Source: Bradysia coprophila
Lineage: Eukaryota > Arthropoda > Insecta > Diptera > Sciaridae
Assembly: GCF_014529535.1 (NCBI RefSeq)
Contig: NC_050738.1
Location: forward strand, 14,400,062-14,464,061
DNA: 64,000 nt
Direction: 5' to 3'
Shown here: positions 48,839-58,872 of the stretch, piece after piece
Numbering within the stretch: the stretch's first letter is position 1
How the letters are laid out: every line of letters begins with the position of its first letter
Translations under genes and position numbers: made by a program
Notes under the pieces: model-generated
Databases searched by the model: none
The model's input: the letters and a program-made list of their open reading frames with translations, nothing else
What the model was told of the DNA's origin: nothing

Positions 48839-49460
48839 TTAGACAATTTGAACTGGGAGATGGAAGCAGACAACGATTTGTCCGATTTGATTGGTAACGA
48901 AAGTGGTAACCGTGGTTGGAACCTGTAGAAAAAATGGTTATTCGTCTGTCGTTTGTAAAGCAAAAAGCTGTCATTTTTACCGGTGGGAAAATTTCGGACA
49001 CAGTGTATCGGTATGAGAATGTGAAGTCCTGACCTACAACGGTGGGGCATGTTAATTGATCACAACCATTGCCTTCCATAATAGTCCATGGTTGACCAAG
49101 AATTGTAGCATTTACAATGTATGGTAGACTGGTGGCAGCAGCAGCTGGATAATAAATGGCAATTAGTTTTATTCGAACAAGAAAAACGAAAGTTGAGAAA
49201 ACGCACTTGCTGTTGATATAAATTCAATGTCATAAGTGTTTCCTCGAACGAATGGGCATGGTGTTGTGGTGCATGGGCCAGCTCTAATCGAACGAATAAT
49301 TGCCGTGCTTCCTGTGTTTTATTATTTTCGTTTTATTTTATTTATTTTTAAGAATAAAGTAAAAAAAAATAAACTTACCGCAATCGGTCCAACCAGTTAC
49401 TTGAGCATAGCTCACTGCTGCGATTGCAAGGACACCTAGAGCAATAATTTGCTTGTACAT
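48839..49460 (-). CDS. NPC2-like secreted lipid-binding protein (ML domain)
   Basis: Four exons join in phase: 49460-49379, 49311-49207, 49144-48981 and 48922-48839, coding 144 residues, the usual NPC2 length. Residues 1-19 (MYKQIIALGVLAIAAVSYA) are a signal peptide. The mature chain starts QVTGWTDCG and continues with IRAGPCTTTPCPFVRGNTYD, an ISTATAAATSLP stretch, GNGCDQLTCPTVVGQDFTF, YRYTVSEIFPP and a C-terminal VVCFHLPVQIV. Six cysteines (in DCG, GPC, TPC, GNGC, LTC and VVCF) match the family's three disulfides. The third intron is a 58-bp GTAAAA...TTTTTTCTACAG intron; without removing it the C-terminus is nonsense, with it the expected V(V)CFxxPVxIV appears. NPC2-family ML proteins bind sterols and other lipids extracellularly or in lysosomes; insects have many paralogues, some in odour or immune roles, so I give no paralogue number. 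Confidence 0.92.
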
Positions 49461-49486
49461 GTTGGCAATTTAGAATTAAATTAATA

Positions 49487-49522
49487 ACTGAACGACGTAT
49501 CGTTGAGGCTACTGTTTAAATA
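49487..49522 (-). promoter_or_regulatory. Core promoter of NPC2-like gene
   Basis: On the minus strand a TATA-like TATTTAAA (49522-49515) lies 33 bp upstream of the A in an arthropod initiator TCAGTT (49491-49486). The implied 5' UTR is 29 bases. Confidence 0.6.
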
Positions 49523-49649
49523 ATATTTTTTATCTGCCATCCACTTGGTCCACTTGATTTACGTTATATAACAATTGATTGGTTTATCTCAAAAACCTAT
49601 TGCTCTGCTGTAGTTATTTATAGTAAAGATAAATCAAATTTGATTAAAA

Positions 49650-49775
49650 ATGCCTCCTAATCGTGGAAAGATAATGCTGTTGTTGTGTTCCTGCTCGTTG
49701 TTGATGCGATGTCAAATAACCAATCTTCAAGCATTCATCGACAAGGGTTTGTTTATGAGTACTCAGTATTGTTAA
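49650..49775 (+). CDS. Possible 41-residue secreted peptide or first exon
   Basis: ATG 49650 opens a frame with a basic start and hydrophobic core (MPPNRGKIMLLLCSCSLLMR), like a signal peptide, ending CQITNLQAFIDKGLFMSTQYC at TAA 49773-49775. A donor-like AAGG|GTTTGT occurs at 49746-49747, so it may instead be exon 1 of a longer gene, but joining it to the acceptor near 49817 (TTGCAG) runs into a stop. It lies divergent from the NPC2-like gene, about 190 bp away. No family recognised. Confidence 0.22.
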   Translation: MPPNRGKIMLLLCSCSLLMRCQITNLQAFIDKGLFMSTQYC

Positions 49776-50305
49776 ACGTTTAGAGCGTAATATCCTAATT
49801 TAAAACAAGTTGCAGATACATGACGGATTCGCTGTGCTTTTTAAATTTAGCATTGTCCCCTGATGACTTTGAACTCAAAATAAAGATTAACTCAAGTGAC
49901 ATATAATAGATTTCATAATGCCCTGGTACAAGTGAACTTATCGCTTATCCCGAAACTTTGAACCTATTGCCAAAAGCTCGACGTTAAATGTAAAGAGTTG
50001 AAGTTCTTCAGAAAGTTGTCTAATATGCATCAATATCGTTTACATCATCTACATAAATAGGTTTGCACCTGACTTATGATTCCTCAATTGGAAGCCGGCA
50101 AGAGAAAAAAATTCTTCAGAGAAAATTATTATTAAATAAAAATTGAGCTATGTAAAGAAAGTTACACTACTTCTGCCATTGTAATGGTTTTTATTGATAA
50201 TATCATAATAGAGAAGTGCCACGGCTTAAATACGACGAACAAGTATTTTCTTTATTTTTACCGAAAATTCATGATCATTTTACATGTGATGAGTATTTAC
50301 ATATT

Positions 50306-50599
50306 TTATAATTCGTAAACTTCATTTAGCTGATTGTTGGATGGGCGTGTTCCAAGAATGCTGGTAGCATTCGCCTGTTGTATGGCTAGAGAAATTTTGT
50401 TACACAAAAAATGTTTGGCGCGAATATCACCCGATTCTTCAATAAGCATATTGCCAAGTTTGTGAAAGAATTGTTTCGTCTCTTTACACCATGGTCCTAA
50501 AGTTTCGAAAGCTAGACCAGCTAGAAGAAAATTGGAAGCCTTGATCTTGAACAAGTTATTCGCCGAAAATAAGCTTCGCAAATGCAAGATTGAAGTCAT
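50306..50599 (-). mobile_element. Retroelement-type ORF fragment
   Basis: A 97-codon frame with LAFETLGPWCKETKQFFHKL, then GNMLIEES-GDIRAKHFLCN, ISLAIQQANATSILGT. The pattern 'ETxGxW...FF..xGxxI...(T/S)G(D)xR...F(L/F)...S(I/L)AIQxxNAxSILGT' is one I recall at the C-terminus of mobile-element polyproteins in many invertebrates, usually after a reverse transcriptase. The upstream frame is cut by the inverted-repeat element at 50626. A stop follows a few codons after ILGTRPSNNQL. Element class is uncertain. Confidence 0.5.
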
Positions 50600-50625
50600 A
50601 GCAAAATTTATATCTGCGAAAAGTG

Positions 50626-50843
50626 AAGGTTCTGAAAGAAGATGTTAACACACTTCTGAGTTGATCACGAAGGCAATGGCATCAAAATTTCTGTGTGGCT
50701 CCAACCAAGTTTGAAAAAGTTTAAATGACGATTTCGACTTAACAAAAGAAAACATTTTCAAGTTGAATGTTTACGCAATGTCATGAGTGCGTCGAACAAA
50801 TTTCCGTCTCCATTGTTGCCTTAACCTGTTCTTTCAGAACCTT
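50626..50843. repeat. MITE family 3, copy 1 (218 bp)
   Basis: The ends AAGGTTCTGAAAGAAGATGTTA and the inverse of TAACCTGTTCTTTCAGAACC pair. Interior ACTTCTGAGTTGAT(C/G)ACGAA is shared with the next copy at 50890-51125. No target duplication is evident. Confidence 0.65.
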
Positions 50844-50889
50844 GGAAAAAGTTATCATTCATTTCAAATAGTGCTAAGTGGTTAGTAGG

Positions 50890-51125
50890 AAGGTTCTGAG
50901 AGAACAGGTTACTACAACTCTTCTGAGTTGATGACGAAAGCGGTGACACACAACTTGCGCAGTTTATGTGAAAAGGGCATCTTAACAAAAACAAAATTAT
51001 GAATTTTCCAAAAAAACATTTTCTTCAAGTTGATTTCTCAGACTATGTGTAGTGTAGTGAATGCGTTTTTAAAATTTGGTTTCACCCCCCTCCGTGGTTG
51101 TCTTAACCTGTTCTTTCAGAACCTT
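50890..51125. repeat. MITE family 3, copy 2 (236 bp), tandem to copy 1
   Basis: Same ends (AAGGTTCTGAGAGAACAGGTTA and inverse), same orientation and only 46 bp from copy 1. Interior similarity covers CTTCTGAGTTGAT and AACATTTTCTTCAAGTTGA-like parts. Confidence 0.65.
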
Positions 51126-51330
51126 GGTTGAAAAGCCTGACGCACTCCAAGACCACAGATTTTATTAACTGTCATTTGGCCTCCTATTTTGTATGAAACT
51201 TCCGTAGCGCAGTAACCAACATAAAAAACTGAATTATATGAGAATTTTGGACTACTTAGTCGTGAAGGTCAATATTTAACTTCTGTTCTTTTTTATGTAC
51301 TTGGGATGAGTTGCCATTGTTGGAACCGTA

Positions 51331-51449
51331 GAGTTACACTCGATAGATGGCATGGTGGCGCTGTCATTTTAAAAAATATTTTAGTGCACATATACTTTTT
51401 GGGTGCCGATCAGCATCAACTCCACCATGATACCTATCGAGTGTAACTC
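51331..51449. repeat. TA-flanked MITE, 119 bp
   Basis: The ends GAGTTACACTCGATAG are exact inverted repeats, continuing with (A/G)T(G/A)(G/T)CATGGTGG. TA flanks at 51329-51330 and 51450-51451. It lies about 500 bp upstream of SEC62. Confidence 0.75.
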
Positions 51450-51947
51450 TATGGTTGTAACACAATCTAAACTGACCTTTTATTTAAGTGACTTAATCAC
51501 TTAACCAGCATGTCAGGCTCGTTTTTTCTGTGGATATTTGACTGAAACTTCGATCGTGGTTTACCCATGTTAAAGTAAGGCCGAAAAAGCGCGCAGCTTA
51601 ATTGTCGATTTTAGAGACGCAAAGTTGCTTGTGTATTTTCGGCCTCAGGTTCTACTTGAATCACAAAAGCTAAAGCTGGAAACACACTTTCAATTTTGAA
51701 TTGCTGAAATCGATTATTCTGCGGTTTCCATTCAAAATTGACAGCTTGTTTCCACTCAAAAGGAAGTGATGTCTGAAACTGAAATATTTTTGAATATAGC
51801 GGGAATCAAAATGTGAACGTACATTATGGGAACACGAACGAAGAAAAGATTCTCTGCGCCAGCGCCGCCACAAATTTGACATTTTCTATTTCGAACCTCC
51901 ACTATATTCACACACATCAGTCTCACAGAAAATTTAATACACACAAA

Positions 51948-54900
51948 ATGTCCGAGAAGAGGAAATCAAATAAAAAAAGAAAGGATGTAAGTCAAAATTC
52001 ACAAAACTCTGAGTTTATTAAGCACCTAAACCATTTGCATAAATTGTGTTGTGAAGCTAACGATCAAGTTTGTTAATTTTCCCGTATTAACATATGTTCG
52101 CCACACGGAATGTTTACTTTACATGACGACTTTGTATACAGTATTTCGCAAATTTTTGTTAGAATTCTTATTGATAACGTGTCGTGAAGATTGTTGTTTT
52201 TTTTTAAAATTAGTATTTTTTGCTACGTGGTTCATTGATTCGTTCAACACATTTTTTGTCCAACAAAATGATGTGTACGATTCGTCATACAACTTTCCAG
52301 ATTATGCACTCCAAAAGGTTTGTTCTGCGTTGGCAAGATTTAGTTGTACTACGATCTATCAATTATAATGTCAGCGATATGTAGAGTAGAAAAATAACGG
52401 GACTCATTCGTGCTTCAGAAAATTATGTTTTCTATTCTCATGTGATGTTGAGCCTTTGTTTCGTGTACTGAATTCATAGTGGGATACATCTACGGAAATA
52501 TATCGTCTTGCATTAGCTGGTTTAATGGAGTTATTCCTTTAAGATTTTCCAATGGAATAATTGTCGTTCATTACAGTCGCATGTTTGCACAATTATTACA
52601 TGATTATGTCGTCGCTCAGCAATTAAGATTTTGTTTCCTAATCTTCCACGGTGATTATTCGGTTTTCTTCATCTCTATATCAACTACATTTTCAGCAATG
52701 TCTCTTATGCGTAGTATTAATCAGTCGTCACGGTCCATAGTTCAAATAATAATCGACGGTTGGCTACATTATTGTCAGTAAGAGTGACTAAGAATTTTTG
52801 CTCTACGGACTGATCTGCAACGTTCTCTAGGCGCGCGTGATCAACTGCTACTGTTGAATCAAATTTATTAAGAGTTCGTCCAATATTCTTTCCAGGAATA
52901 CACCGGACCGGGAGGTGTGGAGAAAGAGGTGGAAAAGCCAACCAAGGATGAGTTTAATATAGCCAAATGGATCAAGAAAAATGTACCAACAAAGAAGACG
53001 AAATTTTTGAACCACAACGTCGAATATTTTACATGTAAGGGTGTTCGTCTGGTCAAACCGTTATAGTTTTTGTGATTCGTTTTATCTGAATTCCACATTT
53101 CCAGCATCGAAGGCACTTGACGCTTTAATGGCTTCGAAATTCGGTCAAGGTGAAAATTGCTTGTTTCCCACACGAGAAATTGCCATCGAATTTTTGGACT
53201 CGATGCTGGTGCACAAATTCTTCCATCGGGCTAAAAAAGTTCCGGTCACGGAGGCAGAACTGAAACGGGGCAAAAAGGCCGAAAAGAAGACCGACGATGA
53301 TGAGAAGAAGGAAATCTCCGCTGCTAGCACAAAGAAGAAAGAGGAAAAGGTGACGGATGCGGAAAGTAGTCATGTTGAAGGTAAAAAAGACAAAGTGGTG
53401 GAAAAGGACAAAGAAAAGAAAAAGCGCAAAATTCGATTGGACATGCATCCGGATCAAGTGTTTGTTGATGGTGGCGAGGCCTACGTTTGGATCTACGATC
53501 CGATACCGATGCATTATTGGTTATTCGGTGCATTACTTGTGTTTGGAGCAATCGTCATTTGTCTGTTTCCGCTGTGGCCGCCGTCATTAAGGTTTGTAGT
53601 TTCGGTTTATTCATTAATTCACTCAACTGAAACTTTACTCCCCCACACAGGAAAGGAGTTTACTATTTGAGTATTGCGGCTGCTGGATTTTTGGTCTTTA
53701 TTCTTGGTTTAGTTGTGCTTCGTTTTATTGTTTTCTGTATAATTTGGCTATTGACCAGATCCAAACATCATTTTTGGCTGTTCCCAAACTTGACCGAAGA
53801 TGTTGGATTCTTCGCATCATTCTGGCCGATTTATAAAGTAATTTGAATGTTAAAGTTTTCACTCGAATAACTCTAATTTCACTGACAATGCAGCACGACT
53901 ACATGGCTGACGGTGCAGCATCCAAAGAAAAGAAACGTAAACGCAAAAAAGATAAGGACAGTGATGCTGAAGAAGATGTCAACGTTCCCGTGGGATCCGA
54001 TAGAATTGAAAACGTTAAAGAAAATGACACGGAAACGGAAGCAGAACCATTGATTAAAGTTTCAGCAAACGAACCTGCTGAGACGAACGAAGAGAAAAAG
54101 GGGTGAGTTCCGTTTTTATAAAGTTTAGCGCCGAAAAATGCTTTCTTCAATTATAAATGTCACGCAAGTCATTCGGTTTTTTAATTTGAGCTGAAGTCGC
54201 CAAAGACAAACTGTTCTCGCTCTGATGGATTTTATTTTTTATCATTTGGTTACAGTTTCAGTAGAAGATACCAGTCCAGTAGTTTCACATTTCTAGGTTT
54301 AAAATGTCCAGATAATGTTCTGGTTGTAAATTCAATTGAATATCTTCCTAGGGCCGGACTGGTATGCAATAAAATTTCAAAAGGCCCAAAGAACTTAACC
54401 TTCTGTCTCTTGCTAAACTGTCTCTTCCTTGTTTTATTGATTACGATTATTGTAGTGCTGATGATTGATTGTCAATTTGGTTGACAAGTCTTCAAACAAT
54501 CTTCGTTTGAGGATATTTAACGTCTTTTGTATCAAGCAGACCAGCGGACAAGAGTGTTACTTTAAGATATAAACCTAATTTCATTTCAAGTAGAGTTTAC
54601 CGAATGATTTTAGGATGACTCGAACTGGTTTGATTTAAATTTGATTCCTCTGGCATCAGTGGACCAAATAAAGTTCTGCGTAGACCCAATTACGATCATA
54701 TATGAGGAAAGCCTAAACGATCAATTTCTAACCAAGGCTTGATATAATTTTGTACCACAGAGTGTTCGTTTCATATCAAACGCTTTAAGCTTCTGCTGAA
54801 TTACAATAACATTGTGGAAATTTTCAAGAGACTTCAAAGAAAATTCGAAGATCGTTTTTTAACGTTCGCTTGACATGGCGACATTCCATTCGGTGCTTGT

Positions 54901-55085
54901 CAGCTTTCAATATAAATACAGCTTTGACAGGAAACGGCAGCTATGTTTCGTTTGATTCAAATAATAATTTTTCTCAAATATCTGCTTTAAGATCACCGTC
55001 GGAAAGCGAATCAGAAAGTTCGCAACGTTCATCAACCGGAAAAGATTTCGAGATAGTCGATCCAGAGGATGTGGATACATCTTAA
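51948..55085 (+). CDS. Sec62: Translocation protein SEC62
   Basis: Six exons join in phase: 51948-51986, 52896-53034, 53105-53591, 53651-53837, 53894-54102 and 54941-55085, coding 401 residues (human 399). The order fits the family: short basic start (MSEKRKSNKKRKD), EYTGPGG...IAKWIKKNVPTKKTKF, NHNVEYFTSSKALDALMASK, FFHRAKKVP, a long charged Lys/Glu linker, LDMHPDQVFVDGGEAYVWIYD, then two transmembrane helices (about residues 193-215 and 224-250) around FPLWPPSLRKGVYYLS, followed by KHHFWLFPNLTEDVGFFASF, a basic cluster and a C-terminal STGKDFEIVDPEDVD. SEC62 is an ER-membrane partner of the SEC61/SEC63 translocon for post-translational import. The last acceptor (GGCAG|C at 54941) is the only one of four nearby AGs that keeps the frame, but its pyrimidine tract is poor; an extra small exon in the 838-bp final intron is possible. 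Confidence 0.92.
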
Positions 55086-55283
55086 TTAAATGCAAATTTT
55101 TATTCATTTTACGAAATAATATATTTATGAAGTAACTTTTTTCGTTTCTTTTTATTCAAACAAAGAACTTTTTTGTTTTTTAATTTGTATCATTTCTGTT
55201 TAAGTAGATCCAATTTTTAGATTCGTTTGATTTTTTCATCAACTTTTTTTGTTTGTCTCATTCGTTGCACTTTGTTGTAGTGC

Positions 55284-55410
55284 TTAGTTATGTCGATTGA
55301 AGAGTGAATCATCGTCGGTGAGACCGTCGACAATTTGAATTTTTGCGAGATTAATTTCGGCTAGCTTTTCCAGAACACGTAAAAATGGAGAATAGTACAG
55401 TTGATCGTTC
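55284..55410 (-). CDS. Orphan 3'-terminal coding exon, gene unknown
   Basis: After an acceptor (ATCACATGCAG) a 41-residue frame reads NDQLYYSPFLRVLEKLAEIN, then LAKIQIVDGLTDDDSLFNRHN, to TAA at 55286-55284. Codon use and amphipathic composition look real, and an AATAAA about 130 bp downstream on the minus strand (near 55152) would terminate the transcript head-to-head with the SEC62 3' end. It begins with one base of a split codon, so an upstream exon ending in phase 2 must exist to the right; I could not find it with confidence between 55420 and 58870. Family not recognised. Confidence 0.35.
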
Positions 55411-56266
55411 CTGCATGTGATTAGTAGATAACATCCTTGAAGGAACTTTTTATTTTGTCAAGCATTTTGCCAACTCGACCTTAAGGTGAGGTATACAACC
55501 ACACAAGGCAAAACACAAAGTTCCAAACAATTACGTAAGTGATTTATTACTCACTAAGCCCCCGGAAAATGAGTCTTAACGCTCATGACAATGAAGTGAC
55601 ACATTTCCCGGTGGTTTAATGAATAAAAAAATTGAAATCGACATCGACAGCAATATGAAGAAAAAGTAAATTTTGTTCCACTGGGAGGACCTATTTTTCG
55701 GAATTAAAAATTCCCAAAAATAGGTCGTGACCACAAGCCACAAGTGGTACCAACAATTCCAAAAATTCAGGTTAATTATACTTATTACGGATTAATGTGT
55801 ATGAAAAGCTCTAGAAATGATGACTACAGTTTCGCCCTCGAACTCTCCATACGTCTGTTGTGTGATTCTAGTGTGTACAATGATAGAAAAGTTAACGTCG
55901 GATATTTATAGACACGTATGGTTTGGTGGTTTGATTTTCAGACAATCTCTTGACGACAAATTAACTTTGAAGCAAGCTATTTCAGGATTCATTTCACTTA
56001 GTTTCGATATTTCAATAATTCCGTTAACAAACCGATACCCTATTCCGTGTAACGCGTTACTTTGAAATATAAAACTAGCTGTTGTTGCAAATTTAATGTA
56101 AAAATCAACAGTCAACGATGATGCAAATAATTCAGTCAAAACGAAAAGTTGTTGAAAATTTTGGAAAAACCTTCGTTCACATGACGTAGCTGAACGCTTC
56201 ATTAAACTGATAAAAATTAGCTGAAATCAAATAAACTTTGAAAGACATAATCGAACTTTAACTTAC

Positions 56267-56735
56267 AATAACAGACACAACGTCCATACTTTTTCTTAGA
56301 TCGCTGTAGAATACATTTTCGTCGATGCATTATAATTCGGTCGATTTTAAAGAGATCTTGATTAGAATATGAGACTTCCAAGGATTTGAACAAATCATAA
56401 CATTCATAATGTTTATACCTTAGATTCGAACAAATGCAGTGAATATGAGCGGTTGCCCAGTTGAATTTTACGAATTTTTTTAAAAATGAATTTTGGGAAA
56501 TTTATAGAATTTACTTCGCTTAGACGCATTGAAACCAGATGATATTTTACAAATCCTCACGACGAAAGTTTATTTTCAAATCAAGAAAATCGATCAAATT
56601 ATAATTCATCGAATTTAGGCTACGCATCGATAGTTTCATTTCAGAGAATTATTCCTTTCAGTACGAAGGACGACAAAAGCTCTTCGGCTAATTAACAGAT
56701 AATTATTTCGCACAAGAAAATTTAAGTTCGCCGGA
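56267..56735 (-). pseudogene. Possible decayed leucine-rich/F-box-like coding sequence
   Basis: Four open blocks in changing minus-strand frames follow each other: NYLLISRRAFVVLRTERN, MKLSMRSLNSMNYNLIDFLD, VSMRLSEVNSINFPKFIFKK and YECYDLFKSLEVSYSNQDLF, the last ending near a GTAAGT donor (56266). The spacing of Leu/Ile/Phe with Asn resembles degenerate leucine-rich repeats of F-box proteins. At least two frame changes would be required, so if real it is broken. Open frames of this size also arise by chance, hence the low score. Confidence 0.25.
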
Positions 56736-57291
56736 TGTCTTTCTATACAAAATGTATGATTTCAAGACCACGAACTTTTCTAAATATATTTTTCGCTCAT
56801 AAAATCACACATTGTGAAAGAAACATTTTTTAGTTGATTTGTAATAGTTACAAAAACAGACATAAACGGAGATAAATGACTACAATATTAAATGTAATAC
56901 TAAGGAATTTTTTGGTGTATTTAACAGTAACAATATTTCGCAATATTTGTAACTTGAGATTATTATATGGAAAATTAAAAACTGTACCGATATTTGTTAA
57001 AATGTATTGTCTTTGTGTTCAAGTACCTGACCAACTGTAGATAAATCAGCTCTAGTTTCCATTTAAGAGTTATATCAAAAACTTGAGCCGATTCGAAAAC
57101 AACGGTTCGGCGATCCGGGCAAACTATGGCTTGTTTGAATCGTCTTTCAAAAGTAAACGTAAAAAGTTATAGCTTGTCAAGGGTTCGTGAAAACAGTTTT
57201 TTTTGTGATAACTTGAGATAGATAAGTTGAAATGTTGTATCAATATAGGCCTCGCTGATCGCCGAACCATTGTATTTTTTCACCAAATTTT

Positions 57292-58324
57292 TTTTGAAAA
57301 ACAGCCTACCGAAATCGGACGCATTTTCTTTTGGAATTTTTTATATGTACCTAGAAAGGACTTCGACTCTAGAAGCCAAAACCAAAAAAATCTTCGAAGC
57401 TTGTGTTGCTGCTTAAAGGTGAGCAAATACCGAAAAATTGCAATTTTCTTACAAAAATTTCTCCAGTTACACGATCCGTACAGGGTCGTGTGGGGTGTCA
57501 TTAGAAAGGTAATATTGAGCTGAATAGGGACCTTTTGGTTTTAAAATTCATCCACACTGAAATACAGGCTTTAACATTTCAAATGTCTCACTGTCATTTT
57601 TTTTCAAAGAATGTCATTGTATGACACAATGAAATTCTCAGAAACATTTGACAGTGAAACATTTGAAATGTTAAAGACTGTATGTACAGTTAAAGTTTTC
57701 AACCGAAGACTTACACAGTTCTTACAGAAATTTCTCGAGGTACACAAAACATACATGGTCGTGTGGGGTATCATTTGAAAGGTAATTTTATGTGCTTTTT
57801 GGCCAAATAGGGTCTTATGTGATCTGGATGCATCTACGATGAAATAGAAGTTGAAAGGTTTAAGTGTCCATATTTCACCGCATATGCATCCAGACCCCAT
57901 AAGTCCCTATTTGGCCCAAAAGCACATAAAATTACCTTTCAAATGATACCCCACACGACCATGTACGTTTTATGTACCTCGAGAAATTTCTGTAAGAACA
58001 GTGTAAGTCTTCGGTTGAAAACTTTAACTGCACATATTTCAGTGTCGATAAATTTTAAAACCAATAAGTCCCTATTCGGCTCAATAGTACATGTGATTAC
58101 CTTTCTAATGACACTCCACACGACCCTGTACGGATCGTGTAACTGGAGAAATTTTTGTAAGAAAATTGCAATTTTTCGGTTTTTGCTCACCTTTTACCAA
58201 CCATACAAACTTCGAAGAATTTTTTTGAAAGTGGTTTCGGCTTCTAGGGTTGAAGTCCGTTCTAGGTACATATAAAAAATTCCAATAGAAAATACGTCCG
58301 ATTTCGGTAGGTTGTTTTTCAAAA
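57292..58324. repeat. Foldback element, ~1.03 kb
   Basis: Inverted arms of about 500 bp start TTTTGAAAAACA(A/G)CCTACCG and meet near 57870. Matching blocks include GAAAAATTGCAATTTT, ACACGACCCTGTACGGATCG and CGTGTGGGGTATCATTTGAA. The left arm carries a 116-bp MITE (57565-57680) that the right arm lacks. No transposase ORF; frames within are mirror artefacts. No target duplication identified. Confidence 0.7.
57565..57680. repeat. MITE family 1, copy C (116 bp) with empty site
   Basis: Inverted ends CAGGCTTTAACATTTCAAAT and CAGTCTTTAACATTTCAAAT, TA at 57563-57564 and 57681-57682. The opposite foldback arm, read in the same direction, has ACTGAAATATGTGCAGTTAAA where this arm has ACTGAAATA-[element]-TATGTACAGTTAAA. 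That uninterrupted counterpart shows directly that one TA became two. Confidence 0.9.
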
Positions 58325-58500
58325 GAATCCCTCTTCAAGTTTTGGCGATATTCACGAGTAGCCTCAATGTAGTAGCTTGCGAGTGATTAAGTAGATGAAA
58401 AAATGTTTACTATGCTGGTGCATGTAATAAGGCTATTACATGCATAGGCATAGGCCTTTACATCACTCGCATAGTAAAACGTCGTACTACACACGGAAAA

Positions 58501-58591
58501 TAAAGTGATATCTCGTATCACGATGAGTAAATGTACCTCGGGCTAAAGCCCTCGGTTACTTTTACTCATCTGGATACGAGATATCACTTTA
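58501..58591. repeat. 91-bp palindrome
   Basis: Outer arms TAAAGTGATATCTCGTATC and exact inverse; a second inner stem pairs TGAGTAAA with TTTACTCA and CCTCGGGCT with AGCCCTCGG. Just left (58405-58480) is another inverted pair around GCATGTAATAAGGCTATTACATGC and TTTACTATGC/GCATAGTAAA. No gene content. Confidence 0.6.
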
Positions 58592-58872
58592 CTTCCCTTG
58601 CATAGTCTTGCAATATAAGTGTAGGGTGGATAGGACATAGAATTCAAGATACAAACCTTTGCTCAGGGTCCCTGAGCCAGGGATCATTCTTTTCTGGCGA
58701 AGCGTAGAAAGTAGAGTCTCCGACTTCATAAATAAACTCCTCAATGCTGAACAACATTAGAACCTAAATTACGCAAATCATTGAATGTATTTCACTATTG
58801 AACAAAATTGTAAACAATCAAATTGAGCAAACGAAGTGAAAACTGAATTCACAGTGATTAAACAACGATGTT

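Noticed and set aside
53125-53551. Minus-strand ORFs opposite the SEC62 charged linker
   Set aside because: Antisense shadow of the Lys/Glu-rich exon 3.
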